Shown in pieces: positions 1 to 7,933 of a DNA stretch of 19,659 bases; position 1 is the first letter of the stretch; each line of letters starts with the position of its first letter. The translations under genes were made by a program, and so were the position numbers. The notes under the pieces were generated by a model that was not told the DNA's origin, made no database searches, and saw nothing but the letters and a program-made list of their open reading frames with translations. Source of the stretch: JAHEJB01 sp037969195 (lineage in GTDB: Bacteria > Bacteroidota > Rhodothermia > Rhodothermales > Rubricoccaceae); the NCBI GenBank assembly GCA_037969195.1, contig JBBKWZ010000029.1:1-19659 (forward strand), read 5' to 3'.

Positions 1-11
1 TTCACTGGCCA

Positions 12-458
12 TCAATCAAACAGTGGCTCACTCATCGAGAGGGCCACGGCGCTCATCATGATCTCCGCCGGGAGTTGCGTGAAATCGGCCGAGAGCAGCT
101 TCTCGGAGACGTTTGCGTAGAGTGAGCAGCCCGCCATTCGCTCGACCACGAGGCCGTTGACGCGACCATTTTGGCGGGCAAAGAAGATCACCTCTCCTAA
201 TTCTTCGGACGCCATCAGGCCCGTGCAATCCTGCAGTTGGAGGAAGGAATTCGAGCCATACACAGACACCAGGGCCGACGTTGCCTCGTCGCCGATTCCC
301 TCAGGCAAAATGACTTCAGGCGTAATCTCAACAGCCAACTTGCGACCGCTCGCCGCGTGCACGAGCGAGAAACGGACCGTTGCGCCTTCGAACTCGGCGG
401 ACACACCCAGCGCCGCCGCGATGCGCTCAAAATCTGTATCGGAAAAACTGTAAGCCAT
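12..458 (-). CDS. Hypothetical protein, 148 aa
   Basis: I do not recognise this protein. It starts at an ATG 38 bases after the stop of the DUF2723 gene on the same strand, so the two are probably co-transcribed. The product is acidic, has no signal peptide or membrane segment, and looks like a compact cytoplasmic alpha/beta protein. Residues 1-20 look helical (FSDTDFERIAAAL). Several short alternating hydrophobic strands follow, for example FEGATVRFSLVH and RKLAVEITPEVIL. Two cysteines (in QDCTGL and AGCSLY) are far apart and form no metal-binding pattern. There is no Shine-Dalgarno sequence, as for most genes here. The reading frame is intact over its whole length and the neighbouring gene is real, which is why I call it coding; the function is unknown. 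Confidence 0.7.
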   Translation of the reverse strand: MAYSFSDTDFERIAAALGVSAEFEGATVRFSLVHAASGRKLAVEITPEVILPEGIGDEATSALVSVYGSNSFLQLQDCTGLMASEELGEVIFFARQNGRVNGLVVERMAGCSLYANVSEKLLSADFTQLPAEIMMSAVALSMSEPLFD

Positions 459-496
459 CGGCGACTAAGTTACGACGGTGCAACGCGAGGAGTGGT

Positions 497-3412
497 TCAT
501 CCTGGATTGGCTTCCGGTGTTGGTTCCGGTGCCGGTTGTGGACTCGTTTGAATTCGCAACTCCTCGGGAGAAATGCGGAACGCCGGGTCATCGGTGGCTT
601 CGGCCAGCCGATCATAGAATGCCGAGGCTGCGTCGAATGCATCCATCTCAACGTACGTCGAGGTTAGGAATCGAATGAACTGAGCTGCACTCTCTGTGGA
701 AGCTCGCGATGAGCTTTCGGAAGCGCGCTTGGCTTCGGAGATCGCAAAATCTTCGGCTCTTCGCAAAGTCACAAGCGCCACTTCCGTGTCGTCGAGGGCT
801 CTGTAGGCTTCTGCCAAGAGCACGAGTGACAAGAAGCTCTCCGGGATTACACTTGCCGAGACCTCGTCCTGTACACGTGTTAGCAGCGCCCGAGCTTCAT
901 CCGTGCGCCCCTGATTCGCCATTGCCATCGCCGCCGTTGCAAAAACTCGGCGATAGGTATCAGCCATGTTGCGGCCGTTCTCGTCGTAATAGACGTTGGG
1001 GTTGTTCAGATTTCGGAAGACGTATTTGTCAAAGCGGCGAAGTGTTATTTCCGGGATGACGCGACCATCTGGACCAGCGTTCGTCCGGAACGGAGTGACA
1101 CGCCGTGCCAGCCCTTCATCCTGAAAGAACTCTTGCAGGTCCAGTTCAGAATCCGCTGCAACCGTGGACGCGAAGTAGATCGGTCGCTGCCAGCCCTCGC
1201 GTGCGGTCGCCACAATGATATCCAGCGCGGCACGATCTGCAACGTAGAGTAAGCGTCGATCTTGCCCGAGATGGCGTCCCTCCACCCGCCAGGTCATCGT
1301 GCTTCCGATGCCAGTTGTGTCGGCAAGTTCGCGGATCGTCTCATCCACGAAGCGTTCGGGCGACACAGGAAGCGTGATATCCGCGGGCTCGAACTCGACC
1401 GGGCGAATCTCTGCAATGTCCTCATCCGACAAGGTCATTGGAACCGGTGCAGAATCGAGCGCCCATTGATTCTTCAGCTGCGCGATGTACCACGGCGTAT
1501 TCAACAGCGAGAGGTTCACGACACGAACATCCGGGCGGACGGCCATCATGTGCTGCATGTACCACAACGGATACGTGTCGTTGTCGCCGTTCGTAAAGAT
1601 GATGGCGTTTGGCGCAACGCTTTCAAGCATGTTGGTTGCGAAGTCGCTGGCCAATCTGTTCCCAGATCGGTCATGATCGTGAAAGTTCTCCGCCAACAAT
1701 CTGCCCGGCACGAGCGCGAATAGCAGGACGGCAATGGCAACCGATGCCGCCGTTCGAATCGGAGCCGTCGATTTCTTGAGGCCATCGACGGCGAGCTCAA
1801 TCAATCCGGTTGCACCCAATCCAACCCAAAGCGAGAAGGCGAAGAAGGAAGCCACATAGGAGTAATCGCGTTCTCTTGGTTGGTTCGGGTACTGGTTGAG
1901 GTAGATGATGATGCCGATGCCTGTCACGAAAAACAGGATGAGCACCGCGAACGCTCGCCGCCAGTCGCGGACAAAGTGGAACGCGATTCCTATGAGCCCG
2001 AGCAAAAGCGGCAAGCCCCAATAGGCGTTCCGGCTCGCTAGTTCGCTGGGTGTTTGAAGCGATGATGTCGGTGCCTCACCAAAAAGGCCAGAGATCCACG
2101 GTGCATCCTGTCGATCGCTAGCTTTCCCAACGAACTGCCACATGAAATAGCGGACGTACATGTGGCCAATCTGATAGCGCCAGAAGTAGTCCATGTCGGA
2201 ACTGTACTGGCCGTAGATGTCGCCATGCGCTGGCTCCGGTGACCACCGACGGGGGAAGGAAACCTCTCTCGCTTCCGTCAGGCTTCCCGTTCGTTGATCA
2301 ACTTCGTAACCCACGGCGCCGGCTTCGTCGTTGTATGTAAAGCCTCGCAGAAGCGGTGTAGAGCCGTACTGTTCGCGCTTGAGGTAGCTCACAAACGCCT
2401 CACCGGTTTCCGGGTCGTTAAGGTCAATGGGCGGATCGGCGGCGGAGCGGAGTAGAATGAGGCCGTACGTGGAATAGCCCAGAATCACCATCATCACCGA
2501 AAGCGCGATGAGGTTCGCAATCGGCATCTTCCGCCGTTGTGTAACCACCACGCCTGTTATCAGCGTAGCTACGACGAGGAAGAAGAAGAGAGTGGGAGAG
2601 CCAAGGGTTTCGGCTGCTTCCGGTAGCCACTGGATAATGCCGGGATAGATCGCAAAGAAAGCCAATGCCCCGACAACTCCAGACGCCGCGATCCCAACCC
2701 AACGTCGTCCCGTTGTCCACTCCTCCTGATCGACCTTGGTGAAAAAGACGACCAGCGTGATGAAGAATACGGCCAGTAAATTCAGCAAGTGGACGCCGAT
2801 TGCCAGCCCGAATATGTACGAGATGAGGAGTAGATGGCGGTCGGCTTTGAGGCCAAAGGGATGCTGACCGCGGGCCCTCAGGTCGGCTTCTTCGTCAAGC
2901 GTTTCCTCGCGCCAGCGCAGGATGAGCCATACGACGAGCGCGGTAAACAACATGGAGAGAGCATAGACCTCCGCTTCGACCGCGTTAAACCAGAACGAAT
3001 CTGTCGTCGCAAATGCCAACGCACCAATCACACCACCTGCATTCGTCATCAATCGATCTGTGCCGCTCCACGATTCGGGATTACCCTTCCAAATGCGGAC
3101 GAGCCGCACGATAACGAGGTGTGTTAGCAGCACCGTAAGCGCGCTTGCAATCACCGAAATCAGATTGACGGAGAATGCGACAGGTTCGGGCGTCAGACCA
3201 CCAAACAAGGGGGCAAAGAAAGTGAAAAACCGTCCCACAAGGATGTAGAACGGTGCTCCAGGCGGGTGCATCACCTGCAGGCCGTATACGCTCGCGATGA
3301 ACTCACCCGCGTCCCAGAAGGGGGCCGTCTCGGCCATCGTAAGGAAGTAGATGACGAGCGCGTAGAGAAAGACGCCCGCCGCCACTAGGCGGTCGATAAG
3401 CTTGCCGTTCAT
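497..3412 (-). CDS. DUF2723 / TMEM260-like polytopic membrane protein with C-terminal repeats
   Basis: A 971-residue inner-membrane protein of the DUF2723 family, which has a GT-C-glycosyltransferase-like architecture. The N-terminus shows the family signature: a first helix (about 10-26), then FWDAGEFIASVYGLQ (D34, E37) and MHPPGAPFYILVGR. Many hydrophobic helices follow up to about residue 590, including RERDYSYVASFFAFSLWVG. After them comes an extracytoplasmic part with GDNDTYPLWYMQ, typical of the family. The last 160 residues or so look like TPR-type helical hairpins (AMANQGRTDEARALL, LLAEAYRALDDTEVAL) and end in a proline-rich tail. The human relative TMEM260 is an O-mannosyltransferase. 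Bacterial members probably transfer a sugar from a lipid carrier, but acceptor and sugar are unknown, so this is a family-level inference. The start is an ATG without a Shine-Dalgarno site. The unknown gene at 12-458 follows 38 bases downstream. Confidence 0.93.
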   Translation of the reverse strand: MNGKLIDRLVAAGVFLYALVIYFLTMAETAPFWDAGEFIASVYGLQVMHPPGAPFYILVGRFFTFFAPLFGGLTPEPVAFSVNLISVIASALTVLLTHLVIVRLVRIWKGNPESWSGTDRLMTNAGGVIGALAFATTDSFWFNAVEAEVYALSMLFTALVVWLILRWREETLDEEADLRARGQHPFGLKADRHLLLISYIFGLAIGVHLLNLLAVFFITLVVFFTKVDQEEWTTGRRWVGIAASGVVGALAFFAIYPGIIQWLPEAAETLGSPTLFFFLVVATLITGVVVTQRRKMPIANLIALSVMMVILGYSTYGLILLRSAADPPIDLNDPETGEAFVSYLKREQYGSTPLLRGFTYNDEAGAVGYEVDQRTGSLTEAREVSFPRRWSPEPAHGDIYGQYSSDMDYFWRYQIGHMYVRYFMWQFVGKASDRQDAPWISGLFGEAPTSSLQTPSELASRNAYWGLPLLLGLIGIAFHFVRDWRRAFAVLILFFVTGIGIIIYLNQYPNQPRERDYSYVASFFAFSLWVGLGATGLIELAVDGLKKSTAPIRTAASVAIAVLLFALVPGRLLAENFHDHDRSGNRLASDFATNMLESVAPNAIIFTNGDNDTYPLWYMQHMMAVRPDVRVVNLSLLNTPWYIAQLKNQWALDSAPVPMTLSDEDIAEIRPVEFEPADITLPVSPERFVDETIRELADTTGIGSTMTWRVEGRHLGQDRRLLYVADRAALDIIVATAREGWQRPIYFASTVAADSELDLQEFFQDEGLARRVTPFRTNAGPDGRVIPEITLRRFDKYVFRNLNNPNVYYDENGRNMADTYRRVFATAAMAMANQGRTDEARALLTRVQDEVSASVIPESFLSLVLLAEAYRALDDTEVALVTLRRAEDFAISEAKRASESSSRASTESAAQFIRFLTSTYVEMDAFDAASAFYDRLAEATDDPAFRISPEELRIQTSPQPAPEPTPEANPG

Positions 3413-3430
3413 TCGGTTTCGTTAAGTCAT

Positions 3431-3446
3431 GGCGCGAGACCGCGCC
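3431..3446. repeat. GC-rich hairpin in the DUF2723 leader
   Basis: A perfect 6-bp inverted repeat, GGCGCG-agac-CGCGCC, ends 18 bases upstream of the DUF2723 start codon. Neither side has a T-run, so it is not an intrinsic terminator. On the transcript it would form a short stable stem just before the ribosome landing region, so an effect on translation is possible but unproven. Confidence 0.35.
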
Positions 3447-3504
3447 GAAGCCCGAAAAGATAACTACGGTGCTCGCGCAGCCTTAACGAATAACCCGGTC
3501 GGCG

Positions 3505-3510
3505 ATTATA
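3505..3510 (-). promoter_or_regulatory. Possible -10 box for the DUF2723 gene
   Basis: The minus strand reads TATAAT here, 92 bases upstream of the DUF2723 start and inside the 147-base gap after the preceding gene. No well-spaced -35 hexamer is visible: TTGGAA lies 21 bases upstream, which is too far. A TATCTTTT string nearer the gene resembles the Bacteroidota TAnnTTTG box instead. Either could be the true promoter; this is a weak call. Confidence 0.2.
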
Positions 3511-3559
3511 TGCCTATCACCACCCAACTATTTCCAACTCCCACTCATTCATTCAAGAG

Positions 3560-4054
3560 CTAATGCAGCTCGTACGAGATCAGCGGCATGTTGTCGCCCA
3601 GAGAGGAAGTAGTCAGGATAAGCCCGACGCCTTCGGCGTAGAAATACTGCACCACATAATTCGACGGGATGGAATTTCCATTCATGGTCATCTTCATTGC
3701 GCCTTCCAGTTCAATCACATTCTCGAACGTTGTTCCGTCAACCTCCTTCGATCCACCTGTGCTCTTGACGGACATTGTCAGCACCGTGTCAATGGTGTTA
3801 GCGGTGTAGCAGAACTCCCACCTATCTCCCGTCTTCAGGTCGTCGCGGACGACCGTCTGAAAGTTGCCGGACTCGAAATAGTCGGAGAGGGTCGCCGCGC
3901 CGTCCTTCCGCACCGTTTGAGGTTCCTGCTGCATTGAGTTCGTCATCGTGAACTCGTCGCCCTCACTGGCTGTGACGCGATTTGTAGACGTCGTGCCGTC
4001 AGCGAGTCGATAGGTCCATGTGTTGCCCACCGCTAATGGGTAATACGTTCCCAT
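3560..4054 (-). CDS. Hypothetical protein with YYPLAVGNTWTY start motif, 164 aa
   Basis: A small beta-rich protein of unknown function. The chosen ATG gives a product that begins MGTYYPLAVGNTWTYRL. The phrase 'PLAVGNTWTY' is common at the start of uncharacterised beta-sheet domains in exported or lipoprotein contexts. This start has AGAGG eight bases upstream. An in-frame ATG at 4099 would add 15 residues but has no ribosome binding site and no signal peptide. Without a signal peptide the protein should be cytoplasmic, which is odd for this domain type. The rest alternates short strands (TSTNRVTASEGDEFTMT, WEFCYTANTIDTVLTMSVK, YVVQYFYAEGVGLILTTS) and ends ISYELH. It lies 121 bases downstream of the thioredoxin-like gene on the same strand and may be transcribed on its own. 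Confidence 0.7.
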   Translation of the reverse strand: MGTYYPLAVGNTWTYRLADGTTSTNRVTASEGDEFTMTNSMQQEPQTVRKDGAATLSDYFESGNFQTVVRDDLKTGDRWEFCYTANTIDTVLTMSVKSTGGSKEVDGTTFENVIELEGAMKMTMNGNSIPSNYVVQYFYAEGVGLILTTSSLGDNMPLISYELH

Positions 4055-4175
4055 GTCAAAAACCTCTAGTGCGAAGAATGCAAATTGCCCCGCATTCAAG
4101 CGAGGAGTATCTGCAGGTTAAGGACTGGAGGCTTAGCATTCAAGGTCAGCTTTTTTCGTCGCAACAGCAAAGCGC

Positions 4176-4700
4176 TCAATCATGCGTCCACTCGTTTCGC
4201 GTGTTGTAGATGGCCTGCTGAAAGGCCTGCGGATTAAGCTCGCCGTAATTGAACGCATACGCGAGCACGCCATTCCGATGGTAGATGCGCGTTGAAGGCG
4301 TCCACGTAACGGGGATACCGAGGAACGCATACCGACGATTGCTTCGGTGTTCGGAGGGGCCGTTGTCCGGCTGAACGAGCACGGTCACGCGTTCTGGAAT
4401 CAGATATAGGTCAAGAATGTCCTGGCCTGCGACGTCATCGTTCCAGATGGTGACAAATGTGAACGTCACATTGGGGTTGCTTGCAACAACCTCGTACAAC
4501 CCATTCTGCAGTTCGCTGAGTGAGTTGCCGCACCGCGGATTCCAAAACCGCACGACGTGGATGCCATCCTGATCAATGATTCGTTGGACCTCGCGTTCCG
4601 TTTCCGTCAGTTCGAAGGCGTCTATTGTCAACGAGGCCTGCGCGGAAACCGCGACTGACGTAACGATGATGGTGAGGACGAGGAATACAGTTTTGAGCAT
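4176..4700 (-). CDS. Exported thioredoxin-fold protein with single active-site cysteine
   Basis: A 174-residue protein with a clear signal peptide (MLKTVFLVLTIIVTSVAVSA, cut near residue 20-22). I chose this start because the upstream in-frame ATG at 4787 puts 29 unlikely residues before the signal peptide and overlaps rsmI. The mature part has a TlpA/thioredoxin layout. HVVRFWNPRCGNSLSEL (48-64) sits where the family has FWxxWCxxC, and VTWTPSTRIYHRNGVL (131-146) matches the cis-proline strand (PTTFxIDxxG), with P135 as cis-proline. The usual second cysteine is replaced by serine (C57-G-N-S60), so ordinary dithiol exchange is not possible. It could be a monothiol or purely structural thioredoxin. 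The gene begins 23 bases after rsmI and is probably in the same operon. The fold call is from motif alignment by eye. Confidence 0.75.
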   Translation of the reverse strand: MLKTVFLVLTIIVTSVAVSAQASLTIDAFELTETEREVQRIIDQDGIHVVRFWNPRCGNSLSELQNGLYEVVASNPNVTFTFVTIWNDDVAGQDILDLYLIPERVTVLVQPDNGPSEHRSNRRYAFLGIPVTWTPSTRIYHRNGVLAYAFNYGELNPQAFQQAIYNTRNEWTHD

Positions 4701-4723
4701 GTGTTTGATAGACGAGACGGGGT

Positions 4724-5392
4724 TTATGGTGCGCCCCCGATGACAACAACAATTTCCCCACGCACCTTCGGTTGGTCGGCGTACCACGTGTGTAATTCAT
4801 GCAACGTCCCACGCCGGAACTCTTCGAACAATTTGGTCAACTCGCGCGCCACGGCAGCAGGCCTGTCCATCCCAAAGTATTCAGTTAGCTCGCCCAGTAA
4901 CTTTACAAGGCGGTGAGGGCTTTCGTAGAGAACTACCGTTCGCGGTTCGTCAATCAAGTTTTTGAGACGCGTTTGCCGCCCCTTCTTTTGGGGAAGGAAG
5001 CCTTCGAACACGAACCGATCAACCGGAAGCCCACTAGCTACGAGCGCAGGTACGAACGCGGTGGCACCCGGAAGTGCTTCAACTCGGATGTCCTTGGCCA
5101 GTGCTTCTCGAACCAGTAGAAAACCCGGATCCGAGATGCCTGGTGTACCCGCATCGGTCACGAGCGCGATAGCCTCACCAGCCTGCATCCTCTCAACCAA
5201 TCGCTTTGCCTTCCCGTGCTCGTTGTGGATATGAAAGCTCGTGCGCTGTGTCGCGATGTTATAGTGATTCAGAAAAACACCGCTCGTACGCGTGTCCTCG
5301 CAGGCAATCAGGTCTACTTCGCCGAGTATGCGCAGAGCCCGAAGGGTAACATCCTCCAGATTGCCGATGGGAGTTGGAACGAGGTAGAGCAC
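4724..5392 (-). CDS. rsmI: 16S rRNA (cytidine-1402 2'-O)-methyltransferase RsmI
   Basis: RsmI uses S-adenosylmethionine to methylate the 2'-OH of C1402 in the 16S rRNA P-site region, fine-tuning decoding. The tetrapyrrole-methylase fold is evident. The start is VLYLVPTPIGNLEDVTLRAL, then DLIACEDTRTSGVFLNHY, the SAM-binding ALVTDAGTPGISDPGFLLV, and LPGATAFVPALVASGLP. Next come FVFEGFLPQKKGRQ and VVLYESPHRLVKLL, all hallmarks of this protein. The family always begins just before LYLVPTPIGNL, so I place the start at the GTG at 5392 (222 aa), not at the in-frame ATG at 5449 inside the upstream gene. No Shine-Dalgarno site is seen. It lies 34 bases after the LptF/G gene and 23 before the thioredoxin-like gene. 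Length is a little short of E. coli RsmI because the C-terminal extension is missing. Confidence 0.95.
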   Translation of the reverse strand: MLYLVPTPIGNLEDVTLRALRILGEVDLIACEDTRTSGVFLNHYNIATQRTSFHIHNEHGKAKRLVERMQAGEAIALVTDAGTPGISDPGFLLVREALAKDIRVEALPGATAFVPALVASGLPVDRFVFEGFLPQKKGRQTRLKNLIDEPRTVVLYESPHRLVKLLGELTEYFGMDRPAAVARELTKLFEEFRRGTLHELHTWYADQPKVRGEIVVVIGGAP

Positions 5393-5426
5393 AGTGAACG
5401 TAGGAAGTGAGAAGTAGGAAGATCCT

Positions 5427-6857
5427 CTACTTCTTTCGGGCAAAAACACCGGCTAGTCTTCTAATGGGGTCACGACCAGAGGGATCTCGGTTTTCGCGGA
5501 CGCTGAGATATATACCGAGAACGCCGAAGACGACATTCGCAGCCCACATGCCGAACCACGGTGGAAGCATGCCACGGTCGGCGAGTTTCTCGCCTTGCAC
5601 GAGGGTGATCCAGTAGAAAAGGAACACCGCGACAGCCAGCGTCGCAATCAGTCCAACGCCACCGCGTGCCACCGCAAGCCCCAGTGGAACGCCGATCAGC
5701 ACGAAAATGAGGCAGGCGAGCGCGATGGAGTTTTTCTTGTAGATCTCAACCCGATACCGGTCGGCACGCTGTCGCTCCCATCGAATCGCATTGGCCGTCC
5801 CGTCCGCCTCGGAGCGCAATGCACGTGTGCGCTGCGTGGCAAGGTCATAAACCGCTTCGCGCGTTGAATCTGAGAGGCCTTCCAGAATGGAGCGATCGAC
5901 ACCAATCTGCAGAGTGTCTCCTGAGGCGTCCGATTCTTCGAATCCACGCTGACGTCGGGGCGGAGCGATGACGAGCGGAGAAAGGCGTTCGAGCGTCGCT
6001 AGCAAGTCCGAGCGACGAGCCTCAACACCACGGTCGAGCGAATCAACGACGGCAATCATCTCACTGGTGCGCATGGTGCGGTCGGATCGGCCTGTCGAAA
6101 GTGAATCGGACCGGGCGAACGTGAGATCGGAAATGTCGAATGCGAGCCTGTGGCGGCCAAAATATAGCCGCTCGTATCGTTCCTCTTCTTGGCCGCGGTT
6201 CTCGTTTCGTCGATGGAGCTCGCCTTCCTCCAATTGCATTTCTAGCCGCCGACCGCCGTACGTCGTCGCGAGCCGGGCTTGGTCGGCAACAAGCACGGTT
6301 TGCACGCCCGGCGTGCTGGTATCGAACACGGTGACACCGAGAAGTAGGCCCATCGAGTCCGGCGGGATGCTCTCGGCGCGTATCGCGTATCCCTGCAATC
6401 CTGTGTAATAGGTACCCGGCTCGAGTTCGAAACCAGGCCGCGAAACGCGAATGTCGCGCCAGAGGCCAGCCATGCGGTAGTTCGCCTCGGGCAGCATCAC
6501 GTTGTTGAAATAGGCCATCCCGGCAGCCAGAACAACGCCAACCAACAGTGCAGGCCAGATCAGTTGGCCAAGTGAAACCCCCGCGCTCTTCACGACGAGG
6601 TAGGCGCGAGATTCGCTCAATCGCCCAAATGCAGCCAAGAGTGCAATCAGCCAGGCCATTGGGACAGCCAACGTCACCATGTATGCCAGGCTGTACGCGA
6701 TTAACTCCAGCAACGCAACAATTGGAAGCCCCCGACCGACCAATTCTGGCAAGTAGCGGATCAGGAACTGCATGAGCAGAAGGAACATCAACGTGCCAAA
6801 CGCTGCCACAAACGGCAGCGGCAAGGCTCGGATGATTGTCTGGTGCAGTCGCTTCAC
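5427..6857 (-). CDS. LptF/LptG family lipopolysaccharide export permease
   Basis: A 476-residue inner-membrane subunit of the LPS export ABC transporter (LptB2FG type), which pulls lipopolysaccharide from the membrane and feeds the LptA/C bridge. Three helices lie near the N-terminus (about 14-35, 45-78, 98-120) and three near the C-terminus (377-397, 402-422, 432-453), flanking a large periplasmic domain. GRLSESRAYLVVKSAGVS (78-95) is the coupling-helix signature that contacts the ATPase. EIYKKNSIALACLIFVLIG (371-389) is the conserved entry into helix 4, in the form usual for Bacteroidota. The periplasmic part is about 255 residues, longer than in E. coli LptF or LptG, with a charged, probably helical insertion (about 250-370). 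That enlargement is common in this phylum. Sequence alone does not decide between LptF and LptG. It starts with GTG and leads the run into rsmI. Confidence 0.93.
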   Translation of the reverse strand: MKRLHQTIIRALPLPFVAAFGTLMFLLLMQFLIRYLPELVGRGLPIVALLELIAYSLAYMVTLAVPMAWLIALLAAFGRLSESRAYLVVKSAGVSLGQLIWPALLVGVVLAAGMAYFNNVMLPEANYRMAGLWRDIRVSRPGFELEPGTYYTGLQGYAIRAESIPPDSMGLLLGVTVFDTSTPGVQTVLVADQARLATTYGGRRLEMQLEEGELHRRNENRGQEEERYERLYFGRHRLAFDISDLTFARSDSLSTGRSDRTMRTSEMIAVVDSLDRGVEARRSDLLATLERLSPLVIAPPRRQRGFEESDASGDTLQIGVDRSILEGLSDSTREAVYDLATQRTRALRSEADGTANAIRWERQRADRYRVEIYKKNSIALACLIFVLIGVPLGLAVARGGVGLIATLAVAVFLFYWITLVQGEKLADRGMLPPWFGMWAANVVFGVLGIYLSVRENRDPSGRDPIRRLAGVFARKK

Positions 6858-6916
6858 GCTTGACGTGTTCGCGGGAAAGAAGGAGAGATGAGGAAAGCGA
6901 TTCCTTGACTGAATGA

Positions 6917-6936
6917 AGCTACGGAGGATCGTAGCT
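6917..6936. promoter_or_regulatory. Inverted repeat in the divergent lptF/G - hydrolase promoter region
   Basis: A perfect 7-bp inverted repeat, AGCTACG-gaggat-CGTAGCT, lies in the 173-base gap between two divergent genes, 60 bases from the lptF/G start and 95 from the hydrolase start. Dyads of this size between divergent promoters are often operators. No T-run follows on either strand, so it is not a terminator. No repressor gene lies nearby, so its protein partner is unknown. Confidence 0.35.
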
Positions 6937-7030
6937 CGTCCACGTAGATTGCTGAACAGGACACGTTCTCATGTCCGGATGGGCGACTCTGAAGCCTTTC
7001 GTTCCACACCGAAACCACGATCCGAAAAGG

Positions 7031-7678
7031 ATGACCGTAAAATCTTTCGTCGTTAGCCCATTCTCCGAGAACTGCTACGTCGTCCATGACGGCGGGGAGG
7101 CCGCGCTTATTGACCCGGGAACGGAGTCCCCAGAGGAGAGGCAGGCTGTTCTGGAATACATCGAAACAAACGGGCTCCGCGTGCGGCATCTGCTGCTAAC
7201 CCACGCTCATATCGACCATATTTTTGGCTGCGCGTATTTCGCCGACAAGTTCAGGAGCGGTGCCGATCATGTTGGTTGGCAACTTCACGAGGCTGATCTG
7301 CAGCTAATTTCGAATGCGCCATTGCAGGCCGAGATGTTCGGAATTCGCATCGTTCCGCCTCCCGAGCCAACATATTTCCTATCGGAATCCGACGTCATTG
7401 AAGTGGGAGCTGGCTCGTTTTCAGTTCTGCACGCGCCGGGTCATTCGCCAGGGTCGGTCTGTTTCTACAACAAAACGGAGGGCTTCGTCATCGGAGGCGA
7501 TGTGCTATTTCAGGGCTCGATCGGCCGCACGGATCTTTGGGAGGGCTCCTACCCGACGCTAATCAACTCAATCAAGACGAAACTCTTGACTCTTCCCGAT
7601 GCTACCGTGGTGCATTCCGGCCACGGGCCCGCGACCACCATCGGACAGGAGCGCCAGACGAATCCGTTTCTTACGTGA
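7031..7678 (+). CDS. Metallo-beta-lactamase-fold hydrolase (glyoxalase II-like)
   Basis: A 215-residue cytoplasmic metal-dependent hydrolase of the hydroxyacylglutathione hydrolase-like MBL group. All metal ligands are visible: THAHIDH (H58, H60, D62, H63), APGHSPGS (H138), GGDVLF (D157) and SGHGP (H198). GSIGRTDL after D157 is typical of the short bacterial YcbL-like members, which hydrolyse thioesters such as lactoyl-glutathione analogues. The short form lacks the C-terminal substrate-binding helical domain of true glyoxalase II. With bshA in the same window, a bacillithiol thioester could be the substrate, but that is speculation. I chose the ATG at 7031 because the family begins TVKSFVVSPFSENCYVV; an in-frame ATG at 6971 would add 20 uncharacteristic residues. 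The gene is divergent from lptF/G and leads the plus-strand block. Confidence 0.9.
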   Translation: MTVKSFVVSPFSENCYVVHDGGEAALIDPGTESPEERQAVLEYIETNGLRVRHLLLTHAHIDHIFGCAYFADKFRSGADHVGWQLHEADLQLISNAPLQAEMFGIRIVPPPEPTYFLSESDVIEVGAGSFSVLHAPGHSPGSVCFYNKTEGFVIGGDVLFQGSIGRTDLWEGSYPTLINSIKTKLLTLPDATVVHSGHGPATTIGQERQTNPFLT

Positions 7679-7682
7679 TGGA

Positions 7683-7692
7683 CTGCGGGTTA
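7683..7692 (+). repeat. Post-stop repeat CTGCGGGTTA, copy 1
   Basis: The 10-mer CTGCGGGTTA begins seven bases after the first base of the hydrolase TGA stop. The same 10-mer follows the next two genes on this strand, and I found no other copy on either strand by eye. This copy does not sit in a hairpin. Confidence 0.6.
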
Positions 7693-7696
7693 GGTA

Positions 7697-7801
7697 ATGG
7701 TAGCGAAGGCGGGTGTAAGGTCTGTTCGCCGACGGAAAGCAATCACGATCAACAACTGGACAGACCAAGCGAATTGGCGGACGTGCTTGGGAAAGCCCTA
7801 G
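7697..7801 (+). CDS. Possible 34-aa basic peptide, doubtful
   Basis: The gap between the hydrolase and the methyltransferase contains a short ATG frame of 34 codons ending in TAG. The peptide is rich in arginine and lysine near its start (VAKAGVRSVRRRKAITINN) and holds one cysteine near the end. A weak purine stretch (GGGTTAGG) lies just upstream, but it is part of the repeat that also follows genes with no such frame. No family is recognised. A frame of this length arises easily by chance, so this is a candidate only. The rest of the gap to the methyltransferase start shows no other gene or terminator. Confidence 0.12.
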   Translation: MVAKAGVRSVRRRKAITINNWTDQANWRTCLGKP

Positions 7802-7933
7802 TGGCGGTTCCGGCAAATACACCCCCGAATTGACTTAAGGAGTTCACAGCGCGGACGATTACTGCGAGGTAGGCCCCGCTAGTTCGTAACAACTGTGAAT
7901 CCACTAAGCAAACTTATTTCCGGCAGGAAGCGG

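Noticed and set aside
4110..4175. Terminator after the thioredoxin-like gene
   Set aside because: A run of six T is visible on the plus strand, but on the transcribed strand it reads as A's, and only a 5-bp stem can form, so it is not a credible terminator.
7537..7833. A 98-codon plus-strand frame at the end of the hydrolase gene
   Set aside because: Most of it overlaps the hydrolase in another frame where the GGDVLF and SGHGP metal motifs fix the true frame, and its tail shows no domain.
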